Shown here: positions 18,706 through 26,043 of the stretch, one piece after another
How positions within the stretch are numbered: position 1 is the stretch's first letter
Layout: each line of letters starts with the position of its first letter
Source of the DNA: Luteolibacter flavescens
Lineage (GTDB): Bacteria; Verrucomicrobiota; Verrucomicrobiia; Verrucomicrobiales; Akkermansiaceae
Direction: 5' to 3'
DNA: 64,000 nucleotides
Assembly (NCBI RefSeq): GCF_025950085.1
Contig: NZ_JAPDDS010000006.1
Location: forward strand, 186,001 to 250,000
Position numbers and translations under genes: made by a program
The notes under the pieces: model-generated
What the model saw: only the letters and a program-made list of their open reading frames with translations
The model's database searches: none
Told to the model about the DNA's origin: nothing

Positions 18706-19103
18706 CCGCCGCTCTCCGGGCGGTCACGGTCCTGCTTGCAGGGTCGAGGAAAGTCCGGACACCGCAGGGCAACGCGCCTCTTGAAAAAGGGGGACGGACG
18801 CGTCAAGGCGTCCGGACGGAAAGTGCAGCAGAGAGCATACCGCCGATGGCCCGCAAGGGCACAGGTAAGGGTGAAAGGGTGGGGTAAGAGCCCACCGCGT
18901 GTCCGGGCAACCGGCACGGCACGGCAAACCCCGCGTGGTGCAAGACAGAACAGGGGAAGGGTGCCCGCCCGTCGTATCCCCGGGTATTAGTCGCATCCCG
19001 CGCAAGCGGGAAGATCCTTGTTATCAGGGATTTAGAGAAATGATCGTCAATCTGGACATAGGGTCCAGAAAACAGAATCCGGCTTACAGGAGAGCGGCCC
19101 GCC
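18706..19103 (+). ncRNA. rnpB: RNase P RNA (hybrid host/phage gene)
   Basis: The RNA subunit of RNase P, which removes tRNA 5' leaders. Seen directly: GAGGAAAGUCCGGAC at 18746-18760 (conserved 5' P4 strand), AGAGAAAUGAUCGUC near 19034, ACAGAAUCCGGCUUA near 19072 (conserved 3' P4 strand), and a P1 stem pairing GCCGCTCTCC (18708-18717) with GGAGAGCGGC (19089-19098). Length of about 395 nt suits bacterial type A RNA. Positions 18883-19011 are identical to 59883-60011, and everything after 19011 differs from the displaced host tail. The gene is therefore a host 5' half joined to a phage-supplied 3' part. A T5 run at 19104-19108 follows the P1 strand and may terminate transcription. Confidence 0.93.
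18883..19011 (+). repeat. attL core repeat within rnpB
   Basis: A 129-bp segment identical to 59883-60011. It covers the middle to 3' part of RNase P RNA, and the strand exchange must have taken place somewhere inside it. On its left, the 5' half of rnpB is host DNA. On its right, the rest of the gene is phage DNA. Confidence 0.93.
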
Positions 19104-19182
19104 TTTTTCATCGACCATTTTTTCCGAGCTACTCGTAGATGGGGGAAAATGGGGATATGTGGGGTTAATGGGGTTGTTGTCG

Positions 19183-19201
19183 GGTGTAATGGGGTGTAAA
19201 T
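19183..19201 (+). promoter_or_regulatory. Candidate integrase arm-type sites, left end
   Basis: GGTGTAAT at 19183-19190 and GGTGTAAAT at 19193-19201 lie just before the integrase start, in a stretch full of TGGGG repeats. The same GGTGTAAAT occurs twice just inside the right end (59819-59827 and 59830-59838). Short direct repeats on both arms of an attachment site are typical of arm-type integrase binding sites; the assignment is inference. Confidence 0.5.
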
Positions 19202-19208
19202 TGGCCAA

Positions 19209-20441
19209 GTGGAGACGGTGACTTTTGGTACGGCAATTGTCCGGATTTACGGCCGGAGTAACGGCAAGTGGGAGGTGAAATGGCGAGAGGCAGGGCGCGG
19301 TCGCAGCACCACGAAGACGAACAAGGAGGAGGCGCTAGCAGTAGCTAAAGCCCAAGCGAGGAAGCTCGATGGCGCGTCCGGGAAGCAGTGGGTCACTGCC
19401 GGCGAAGCTGATCTTCTCAAGAAGGTGAAAGCGCTCGCAGGGGAACGCTCCCCGTTCATGTGGCTCGACAAGGTGGAAGAGGCAATCAACGCCTCGGGCG
19501 GACTCAGCGAACTTCATGAAGCAGCCAATTCTTATGCGCTGGCGAGAGCTAAAGAATTTGTCAGCCGTAGCTTTGCCGACCTGTATGACCGCTTGGAGGA
19601 CGAGTATCGATCTCACCGGCGAAGCGAAACTTGGAAAACGATTCGAACTGAACTCAAACCATTCAGAGACGAAATCGGATCTCTGCTCGTCGAAAGCATC
19701 AGCCCGGAAAATGTTGCCGAATGGTGCGGGCGGGGAAACCCATCTCCCAGGACATACAACAACCGGCGCTCGATTTGGGGCACTGCCCTTGGACGAGCGC
19801 GTGATCTCGGATGGATCAATCTTCACGCCCGCACCGCAGCTGAGATCTCGCCCAAGCGCCGTGAGGCGAAGAAATCACCAACTGTCTGGTCTCCCCAAAA
19901 TGGGCGTCAAATTCTCGCGCTGCTACGCGAGAAGCATCCTGATCTGGTCGCATATTTCGCCCTTCAATGTTGGGGTGGACTGCGGCCTTCCGAGGCACAG
20001 GACATCGAGTGGCGCGACATTGGCGAACCGAGTGGCTACATCCACGTGAGGCATGAAGTGGCCGGCAAATTAAGCGCAGAGCGGTTCGCTCCGATTCAGT
20101 CGAACCTGAAGGCGATTCTCGAATCCCTACCCGACATCGAGAATCGTCATTCCGAAGGTAGATCAGTCTATCATCGCCGCCGAGATATTGCGCGCTTGGC
20201 CACTTTTCCAGCTCCCTTGAACGCTGCGACAAGACTGGCTGAGGCTGTAATCGCTTCTGGAGTGGTGAACAAATGGCCAAACGACGTGTGTCGCCATTCC
20301 TTCTGCACCTACCGCCTCGCATCCACAAAAGCCATCGGGGCCGTTGCCGAGGAGGCGGGAAACAGTGAAGCAGTGATCCGAAACAACTACCGCAAGCCGG
20401 TGCCAAAGGAAATGGGCGAGGAATGGTTTGAGATCCTATGA
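19209..20441 (+). CDS. int: Tyrosine recombinase (phage integrase)
   Basis: A 410-residue protein from GTG 19209. The catalytic domain shows GLRPSEAQDIEW (first Arg), CRHSFCTYRL (His-x-x-Arg box, around residue 365) and the tyrosine in NNYRKPV near residue 395. An N-terminal beta region (GKWEVKWREAGRGRSTTKT) fits an arm-binding domain, followed by a SAM-like core-binding domain. It catalyses integration into rnpB and, with a directionality factor, excision. It sits about 105 bp from the end of the hybrid rnpB and is convergent with the RHH gene, whose stop codon abuts its own. Confidence 0.93.
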   Translation: METVTFGTAIVRIYGRSNGKWEVKWREAGRGRSTTKTNKEEALAVAKAQARKLDGASGKQWVTAGEADLLKKVKALAGERSPFMWLDKVEEAINASGGLSELHEAANSYALARAKEFVSRSFADLYDRLEDEYRSHRRSETWKTIRTELKPFRDEIGSLLVESISPENVAEWCGRGNPSPRTYNNRRSIWGTALGRARDLGWINLHARTAAEISPKRREAKKSPTVWSPQNGRQILALLREKHPDLVAYFALQCWGGLRPSEAQDIEWRDIGEPSGYIHVRHEVAGKLSAERFAPIQSNLKAILESLPDIENRHSEGRSVYHRRRDIARLATFPAPLNAATRLAEAVIASGVVNKWPNDVCRHSFCTYRLASTKAIGAVAEEAGNSEAVIRNNYRKPVPKEMGEEWFEIL

Positions 20442-20801
20442 TCAGGCCACCTTTCTCTGCTTACCGAGCAGATCTCGGAGCAGGGCCTCTGCCCCGCGCT
20501 CAATGGACTCCGTATCATCACGGACGAGGGCCTCTTTGACCCATTGGCGAAATCCTTGCGGCTTGGGAGGATCTTCCGACTCTGCCTTTACGCGGATCTC
20601 AGAGATTACCCGCTGACGGTCCTGCGAAGGGAGGGCTAGTATCTTGGTCGTGAGCGGGAAATCCCCACCACACAGCCCGTGGTAGATGATGAGATGGCGA
20701 ACGACCTGGTTGCGTGAAATGCCCATTCGCGAGGCGGTAGCATCAAGGATGGCAACTTCATCATTGGTGAGAGTGACGGAGGTTTTCACGTTGAGTTTCA
20801 T
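20442..20801 (-). CDS. Ribbon-helix-helix type DNA-binding protein
   Basis: 119 residues. The N-terminal VKTSVTLTNDEVAILDATAS followed by MGISRNQVVRHLI fits a beta strand plus two helices of the ribbon-helix-helix fold. The C-terminal half is charged and has no recognised domain. It lies in the leftward lysogeny block and converges exactly with the integrase. Its likely role is regulation of lysogeny or of int; the target is unknown. Confidence 0.65.
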   Translation of the reverse strand: MKLNVKTSVTLTNDEVAILDATASRMGISRNQVVRHLIIYHGLCGGDFPLTTKILALPSQDRQRVISEIRVKAESEDPPKPQGFRQWVKEALVRDDTESIERGAEALLRDLLGKQRKVA

Positions 20802-20924
20802 GCAGGCAGGTCAGGAGTGTTTAAGGATTCCAGAAGGGAGTGATGCGGAGAGTGACGCGATTGAGTAGACGGAGCAAGCTGTTAGTGTTCTGGTGAACAC
20901 ATGAAACGTGCCGCGCATCACTCC

Positions 20925-21293
20925 TCACCCTTCGTTGAACACCGTGGAATCCAGTTTTCTCAGTGCTTCCTGACGCCGGGAACGTTCCTCCGGAGTGATC
21001 GTGCTAACCGAATTCGGATTGACCGAAAACGAAGCCGAGCGGTCGGGCTTGGGGAGCCCGACCAGTTCTTTCGCGTAGCATCGGATATCCCAAACCCAGC
21101 GTAGAAGGGTCGAAATGATCCAAAGCCCGACAGCGGAAAAAACTGTAGAAACCGCAAAATAGACTGCGATTACCACATTACCGGCCAACACGGCAATGAT
21201 CGCCCCTGCTGCGAGTAGAATAGACACAAAGATATTGATAATGAGGAGGGCAGAGATGATGCCCGGTTCATCTGCGGAAGACCGTTCGTTCAT
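20925..21293 (-). CDS. Small membrane protein of the lysogeny block
   Basis: 122 residues with two hydrophobic segments (about 12-60: IISALLIINIFVSILLAAGA and VVIAVYFAVSTVFSAVGLWI) and a charged cytoplasmic tail. I do not recognise a family. Expressed from the same strand as the repressor, it could be a lysogen-expressed membrane protein such as a superinfection-exclusion factor. That is only inference from position and topology. Confidence 0.55.
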   Translation of the reverse strand: MNERSSADEPGIISALLIINIFVSILLAAGAIIAVLAGNVVIAVYFAVSTVFSAVGLWIISTLLRWVWDIRCYAKELVGLPKPDRSASFSVNPNSVSTITPEERSRRQEALRKLDSTVFNEG

Positions 21294-21348
21294 GCGGGCG
21301 ATGATATAAACAAATCCGAAATTCGTCTTCCGTAATTATCGCGAAGCC

Positions 21349-21699
21349 TTATTTCCCGGCATTATTCTTGCCGTTTTTTTGGGGGGAAGGGAGCTGGTCA
21401 AGAACGATGGATTCTAGGACTAAAGCCTTAAGTAGCTCTTCGCGACTCGCGAATCCGCGGCGGCTCTGAAGTTCGGAAAGCAACCTTCCCTCAAGAGGGG
21501 TGAGTGGGGTCACTGCGATCTCGCCGGCAATCAATCTCTCAACTGTTTCTGCTGCCTTCCCGTGAGGCTTGTTCCGACCGCTTTCCCAGTTATGGACGGT
21601 CGAAGCGCTGACGCCGCACAGCTCCCCAATCTCTTCGCGAGAAAGCCCCTTTTCCTTTCGCCAGGCACGAAGCGCACCGCCCTCAAAGTGTGAATCCAT
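21349..21699 (-). CDS. XRE-family phage repressor (CI/Cro-like)
   Basis: The frame is open further upstream, but ATG 21697-21699 is preferred because the region upstream carries the operators. The 116-residue protein contains a helix-turn-helix at about residues 9-55: LRAWRKEKGLSREEIGELCG then VSASTVHNWESGRNKP. The C-terminal part is short, with no peptidase domain, so induction by RecA self-cleavage is not expected. Three operator-like repeats lie in the intergenic region to the early operon and one lies inside the gene. It probably holds the lysogenic state by repressing the rightward early genes. Confidence 0.82.
   Translation of the reverse strand: MDSHFEGGALRAWRKEKGLSREEIGELCGVSASTVHNWESGRNKPHGKAAETVERLIAGEIAVTPLTPLEGRLLSELQSRRGFASREELLKALVLESIVLDQLPSPQKNGKNNAGK
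21439..21453. promoter_or_regulatory. Repressor operator copy inside the repressor gene
   Basis: TTCGCGACTCGCGAA is a perfect 15-bp palindrome around a central C. Its core CGCGACTCGC is identical to the three sites at 21721-21793. It lies in the 3' part of the repressor coding sequence and overlaps codons for FASRE, so the match could be partly chance. Confidence 0.5.
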
Positions 21700-21720
21700 A
21701 AAGTCGACTTTAGATAAAAA

Positions 21721-21793
21721 GTCGCGACTCGCAACTTTTTTGTTGCAGATGTCGCGACTCGCTACAAACGTCCCTTCATAAATCGCGACTCGC
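21721..21793. promoter_or_regulatory. Three tandem operator sites between repressor and early operon
   Basis: TCGCGACTCGC occurs three times, at 21722-21732, 21752-21762 and 21783-21793, with centres 30 and 31 bp apart (about three helix turns). The third copy is fully palindromic (TCGCGACTCGCGA). They lie between divergent genes, the repressor and the early operon, as expected for a phage immunity switch. Confidence 0.8.
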
Positions 21794-21810
21794 GAAAAAC
21801 CGCTCACCAC

Positions 21811-21990
21811 ATGAACTCCGTATTTGACCCGCAGATCCACCTCACGGCTTCGGATGAAACACGCCTTCGTCAGGCTGCGAAAGCACGTGGTCTCAAGCTT
21901 GGCGACTATATCGAAGCTGTCCTGAAACGCGCGCTGTTTTCCGAAGAAAGTACTCGAATCACCAGCACTGAGAAGGAGGTAGCCAAGTGA
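21811..21990 (+). CDS. Small first protein of the early operon
   Basis: A 59-residue protein from ATG 21811, directly behind the operators. It begins MNSVFDPQIHLTASDETRLR and continues with a short helix pair (QAAKARGLKLGDYIEAVLKR), which could be a small DNA-binding fold of MetJ/Arc type. Its stop overlaps the start of the next gene (GTGA), and that start's GGAGGT ribosome site lies within its last codons. A Cro-like or anti-repressor role is plausible from position only. Confidence 0.65.
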   Translation: MNSVFDPQIHLTASDETRLRQAAKARGLKLGDYIEAVLKRALFSEESTRITSTEKEVAK

Positions 21991-22244
21991 AGCTACTCCC
22001 GGTGGCGACGATTTGCCGATTCCTCGGGAAAGATCCAAAGGACGGGGAGCACCTGATCGAAAGTGGCTTGCCTGTCGCTAGAATTCCCGGCGAAGCGAAG
22101 AATACTCCACGCGTCGTCCCCGCTGCGTTCATCGGCTGGATCTCTGACCGACTGAGCGGGACCGCGAAGCCGGAGCACATCGAAAAGGACCTTCGGGAAT
22201 TTGTCGCGGAGGAGAACGCGAAGCGGGGAGGGGGCAAGCGGTGA
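21987..22244 (+). CDS. Small HTH/excisionase-like protein
   Basis: 85 residues from GTG 21987, with a strong GAAGGAGGT about 7 bases upstream. LLPVATICRFLGKDPKDGEHLIESGLPVARIPGEAK looks like a winged-helix selection domain of the excisionase/MerR type, where a hydrophobic pair and helix precede a short wing. It lies early in the rightward operon, where directionality factors and regulators are usual. The exact role is unproven. Confidence 0.6.
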   Translation: MKLLPVATICRFLGKDPKDGEHLIESGLPVARIPGEAKNTPRVVPAAFIGWISDRLSGTAKPEHIEKDLREFVAEENAKRGGGKR

Positions 22245-22816
22245 TGACGATGACCGATGCGCTGCGTCGCGATCTGGCGACCTCCATCGGGCTTGCCCGC
22301 GACGCGAGGGAGCAGGGTCTCCGGCATGCGGTGGCGGCGCACCTGCGGGTGATCCGCGAGACCCGCACGGCGATCCGCAAGCAGCGGAATCCCGGCCCCG
22401 ACCAAACGATTTGCCCCCGGTCGCTGGCACGACCGAGGGCTGAGCACGAGTGCCCCGCGAGGGGCGAAACGCAACACGAAATGAGCACGAAGAAACACAT
22501 GCGTCAATGCGCCCCGGGGCTGGCACCCCGGTCGCCCAAGGAGGATGCGGTCCGGAATGTCGCGGCGAGCCCGCGGTCCACGGACCGGCATTCCGAATCA
22601 CGAAGCCCGCTTCCCCGCGAGGGCGGATCGGCCGGTGAACCGCCGGAGCCGCTTTCCCCGGTCCAGTCGCTCGGCGACGCCGAGCTGAAGCACGCGATCC
22701 GCGAGCTGTCCGTCGTCCTGTCGCTGCAAGGCGCGGGCGAGGTGAGGCTGCGGTCGTTGAAGGCGGAACTCGAACGCCGTCGCGAGAAGCGCCGGGGAGA
22801 GGAGACCGCACGATGA
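22244..22816 (+). CDS. Early phage protein of unknown function
   Basis: 190 residues from ATG 22244, overlapping the preceding stop by one base. The two ends look like structured helices (RRDLATSIGLARDAREQGLR and AELKHAIRELSVVLSLQGAG). The middle is Arg/Pro/Glu-rich and probably disordered. I do not recognise a family. Tight overlaps on both sides support a real gene in a polycistronic early transcript. Confidence 0.6.
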   Translation: MTMTDALRRDLATSIGLARDAREQGLRHAVAAHLRVIRETRTAIRKQRNPGPDQTICPRSLARPRAEHECPARGETQHEMSTKKHMRQCAPGLAPRSPKEDAVRNVAASPRSTDRHSESRSPLPREGGSAGEPPEPLSPVQSLGDAELKHAIRELSVVLSLQGAGEVRLRSLKAELERRREKRRGEETAR

Positions 22817-23079
22817 TGTCCGCCGCCGACCATGAGCGCCGGGCGGGCGAATGCCGCACGCGGGCCGCACTGCTGGCGATCCTTTCCACCGTGCTGCTGG
22901 CCGCGGTCTTCGCCTTCGCTATCCACCAGGCTCCGGCGCTGGCGATCGGTGCGGCGATGGCCTTCGTGTGGGGGCTTTTCGCCGCCGCCACGCAGATGAA
23001 GGACGCGGCCCGCCATGAGGACGAGCACGTCGTCCTCGAACACCTCCGCCGCCAGCGGGAGCGGCGCGAGTCGATCTGA
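22813..23079 (+). CDS. Small two-helix membrane protein
   Basis: 88 residues with two adjacent membrane helices (about 20-57: LLAILSTVLLAAVFAFAIHQ and ALAIGAAMAFVWGLFAAATQ) and a charged C-terminal helix (DEHVVLEHLRRQRERRE). It overlaps the previous gene by four bases (ATGA). Function is unknown; early phage membrane proteins often alter host energetics or block superinfection, but nothing here decides that. Confidence 0.6.
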   Translation: MMSAADHERRAGECRTRAALLAILSTVLLAAVFAFAIHQAPALAIGAAMAFVWGLFAAATQMKDAARHEDEHVVLEHLRRQRERRESI

Positions 23080-23168
23080 TCCTTTCCCTCCTTTTCCCGC
23101 CTCCGGCCCCTGGCAGGGCCGCGGCGGGCGACCCGAAGCAAACACCCCCGGAAGACCGGGAACCACCC

Positions 23169-23834
23169 ATGAGCACGAGCACGAAAGCACAACGCAAACT
23201 GAACCTCTCCGCCCTCTGTGATGCGGACCAATACGAGCCGGTCGTGGCCGGCTGCCTCACCGACAAGCAGTCGAAGGCGCTGCCCCCGCGGCACCTGGCG
23301 AACTTCCTTTCGCTGGCCGCGGAACTCTTCCTCACCCACTACGACGGGATCTCGCATTCCTTCGAGATCAACAACGGGGCGGAGGTCTCTCTGAAGCTGC
23401 AGCTCGGTCCGCAAAAGGACGAGCTGAGGCTTTCCTACAAGCCCGCCAACGAGGTGAAGGACTCGGCGATGGCGACCGTCCCCGATCCCGACCAGGTGGA
23501 GATGGACTTTGCCAAGCCGAAGCCGAAGCCGCCGGAATCCGCTCCGGCACCTGCTACGGTCGTGGACGTGGCAGCCGTGCCGGAGCCCCTCCTGGGACTG
23601 CCCGCACCGGAGGAGACCGAAGAGGAAAAGCAGGCCTACCTGGACGGGCGCGAGGCCTCCGCGAACGGGCGGGCCTTCAGCACGAATCCGAACCTCTTCA
23701 AATCCGCCGCGTGGTTCGCGTGGGTGAAGGGCTGGGACGACGGGCGCAGGCGCTGCGAGGACCCGGATGAACAGGAAGAGGAAGCGCCACAGGAGCGCGA
23801 CACCCCTGACGAAGACGGCACCTCCTACCTCTGA
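23169..23834 (+). CDS. Early phage protein with C-terminal RMF-like domain
   Basis: 221 residues. The N-terminal 100 residues form an unrecognised domain (LANFLSLAAELFLTHYDGIS). A Pro/Ala-rich linker follows. Residues about 165-200 read AYLDGREASANGRAFSTNPN then AAWFAWVKGWDDG. This gly-rich, Asn-Pro, Trp-x-x-GW pattern is that of ribosome modulation factor/CrpP-like domains. Free RMF dimerises ribosomes. In phage proteins this small domain is of unclear use, possibly binding RNA or host translation. The domain call is by motif only. Confidence 0.65.
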   Translation: MSTSTKAQRKLNLSALCDADQYEPVVAGCLTDKQSKALPPRHLANFLSLAAELFLTHYDGISHSFEINNGAEVSLKLQLGPQKDELRLSYKPANEVKDSAMATVPDPDQVEMDFAKPKPKPPESAPAPATVVDVAAVPEPLLGLPAPEETEEEKQAYLDGREASANGRAFSTNPNLFKSAAWFAWVKGWDDGRRRCEDPDEQEEEAPQERDTPDEDGTSYL

Positions 23835-23845
23835 CCGCGACGACC

Positions 23846-24154
23846 ATGAATCCGGATATTTCCACCACGCCGGCGCTGGAGTCGGCCATCGCATCGCTGC
23901 CCGGCTGGTCGGTGTGCATCACCACCCGCAACTGGTTCCACGACGGCTCGGGCCGGACGGCCAGTTACGAGGCCTACGCCTGCCAGAAGGGCGGCGCGAG
24001 CGTGAGCAGCCACGGCAAGGCGACACCCGAGGAAGCGGTGAAGGACCTCGTCGCGCAGGCGAAGTCCTACGACCCCGTCGAGGACCTCAAGCGCCGCGCC
24101 ATGGCGCTCGGCATGTCCGTCGCCCCGCTGAACCCCACCAACCCCCATCCCTGA
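23846..24154 (+). CDS. Hypothetical early phage protein
   Basis: 102 residues starting at ATG 23846. LPGWSVCITTRNWFHDGSGR then TASYEAYACQKGGASVSSHG suggests a small alpha/beta domain with an antiparallel sheet. No family was recognised. It sits twelve bases after the preceding gene and just before the recombination module, in the same direction. Confidence 0.6.
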   Translation: MNPDISTTPALESAIASLPGWSVCITTRNWFHDGSGRTASYEAYACQKGGASVSSHGKATPEEAVKDLVAQAKSYDPVEDLKRRAMALGMSVAPLNPTNPHP

Positions 24155-24165
24155 CTTTTTTTCCG

Positions 24166-25083
24166 ATGTCCACATCATCCCTCATGATTTCCCCGGGCGA
24201 TGTCCCGGCCAAGGCCCCGGCTGCCCTCACCACCGCCATCGAAGCCCGCGAGGCCCAGAGCGTGCAGGTGGCGATGCTCGCCGCGAAGCGCTTCCCCCGC
24301 GACGAGCGGGCGGCACTCGACCGCGTGCTGAACTCCTGCTGCCGCGAATCCCTCGCCTCGGTGGCGATCTACCAGTACAGCCGCGGCGGCACGGACATCC
24401 AGGGTCCGTCGATCCGGCTCGCGGAAGCCATCGCCCAGCACTGGGGCAACATCGAAAGCGGCTGGCGGGAGATCGACCGCTTCAGGGACTCCGACGGCAT
24501 GGGAGTCTCGGTGATCGAGGCCTTCGCCTGGGATCTCCAGAGCAACTACCGGGTGCCGCGTGTCTTCAACGTCCGCCACTGGCGGGACACGAAGAATGGT
24601 GGCTACGCGCTGACCGATGACCGCGACATCTACGAGATGTGCGCGAACCAGGCATCGCGCCGGGTGCGTGCCTGCCTGCTGGCGGTGATCCCCGGCGACG
24701 TGGTCGAAGAGGCGCAGCGCCAGTGCGACGTGACGTTGACCTCGAAGGCGGACACCAGTCCGGAGGCGCAGAAGAAGATCCTCGCCGCCTTCGAGCCGCT
24801 GGGCGTCTCGCGGGCGCAGATCGAGGCGCGTATCCAGCGGCGGCTCGAATCGATCACCGCGGCGCAGGTGGTGCAGCTCCGCAAGGTGCTGGCCTCGCTG
24901 AAGGACGGCATGAGCAAGCCGGAGGATTGGTTCGAACCGGCGGACAAATCCGCCGCGGCTGCCGCCCTCGACGGCGGTCCCATCGATCCCTTCGCGAAGG
25001 CCAACCCGCCCGCCGATGCGAGCGCCCCGGTTGCCGCTCCCGCGGCTGCACCGGCGAAGGAAGAAACCGAATCCCTGATCTGA
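24166..25083 (+). CDS. Putative phage recombination protein upstream of the exonuclease
   Basis: 305 residues from ATG 24166. The core contains YQYSRGGTDIQGPSIRLAEA, AFAWDLQSNYRVPRVFNVRHW and CANQASRRVRACLLAVIPGD, a set of motifs seen in phage proteins encoded next to YqaJ-type exonucleases. The Pro/Ala-rich tail is probably disordered. By position it corresponds to a RecT/Erf-type single-strand annealing protein, but I could not see the defining motifs of those families, so the role is inferred. It is the first of three clustered recombination genes. Confidence 0.65.
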   Translation: MSTSSLMISPGDVPAKAPAALTTAIEAREAQSVQVAMLAAKRFPRDERAALDRVLNSCCRESLASVAIYQYSRGGTDIQGPSIRLAEAIAQHWGNIESGWREIDRFRDSDGMGVSVIEAFAWDLQSNYRVPRVFNVRHWRDTKNGGYALTDDRDIYEMCANQASRRVRACLLAVIPGDVVEEAQRQCDVTLTSKADTSPEAQKKILAAFEPLGVSRAQIEARIQRRLESITAAQVVQLRKVLASLKDGMSKPEDWFEPADKSAAAAALDGGPIDPFAKANPPADASAPVAAPAAAPAKEETESLI

Positions 25084-25092
25084 CCCCCGACG

Positions 25093-26043
25093 ATGAACCA
25101 CACATTTGAACTGATCCCGCTTTCCATCGAGACCCGCGGGGAGGTCATCGCGTCGAACGTCGATGAGTTCCGCGAGCTCGTCCGTGGCGCGCTTTCCAAC
25201 ATCAACCGCGACCTGAAGACCGACGAGGAATTCGGCCAGGCGGAACTCGACGTGAAGGCGCTGAAGGGTGCCGAGGACGGCGTGAGGTCCGCGAAGGAAA
25301 AGGCCATCGCCGATGCGGAGCAGCTCAACGCACTCTTCGTGGCCCTCGACGAGACGGCGGAGGAAATTCGCGCGCCCCGGCTGGAACTCGAGAAGCTGAT
25401 CGCCCGGCGCAAGGACGAGGTGAAGAACGAACTGATCACCGCGGCAATCGCCCGGCTCGACTGCGCGCCGCGGCTGCGGGCCGGGACATTCGGCAAGGGC
25501 CTCACCGAGTGCATCAAGGGCAAGCGCACGCTGGAGACCATGCGCAAGGCGCTGGACGTGGCCGTGACCACGCACAACGGGATGATCGGCCAGTGCCGCG
25601 TGGCCATCGACACCTTCATGTGGGATCATGGCAAGGAGCTGGTGCCCGATGCGGAGGACCTGGAGGTCCGCGGGCTGGAATACGTCCAGGGCGAACTTCG
25701 CCGCCGCCTCGACATGCGGCGTGCCGAGGCGGAGAAGAAGCGGCTCGCCGCCGAGGCCGAGAAGGCGAAGGCGGAAGTCGCGGAGATGAAGCGCAGCGTG
25801 GCGGAGTCGGGCAAGGCACCGCTGCCGCCCATCGGCTCGGTGCCCCGCAGCATGCCGCGCGCGTCGACGATGGCCCCGACGGAGCTCGAAGTCTCCGCCG
25901 AGTGGGAAGCCTTCCGGGCGAAGGTGCTCGCCGCCTTCAAGCCGGTGAAGGATGCCCGCGAGGCGCTCCGCTGCCCCGGCAATGTCACGCGCGCCGCGGG
26001 CTTCGCGGAGGCGGTGGGCAAGGCATGGAAGGAGGTCGCTTGA
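25093..26043 (+). CDS. Coiled-coil phage protein of the recombination module
   Basis: 316 residues, strongly helical and charged, with a long coiled coil at about residues 200-245 (RRRLDMRRAEAEKKRLAAEA). Between the two partners of a likely recombinase/exonuclease pair it resembles phage proteins that accompany RecT/YqaJ systems. Its last codons carry GGAGG, placed four bases before a TTG that starts the exonuclease, so translation of the two genes is coupled. The precise function is unknown. Confidence 0.7.
   Translation: MNHTFELIPLSIETRGEVIASNVDEFRELVRGALSNINRDLKTDEEFGQAELDVKALKGAEDGVRSAKEKAIADAEQLNALFVALDETAEEIRAPRLELEKLIARRKDEVKNELITAAIARLDCAPRLRAGTFGKGLTECIKGKRTLETMRKALDVAVTTHNGMIGQCRVAIDTFMWDHGKELVPDAEDLEVRGLEYVQGELRRRLDMRRAEAEKKRLAAEAEKAKAEVAEMKRSVAESGKAPLPPIGSVPRSMPRASTMAPTELEVSAEWEAFRAKVLAAFKPVKDAREALRCPGNVTRAAGFAEAVGKAWKEVA

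Noticed and set aside
21993-23894. 633-codon leftward frame over the early operon
   Set aside because: Antisense to five overlapping rightward genes with good starts; composition is shadow-like.
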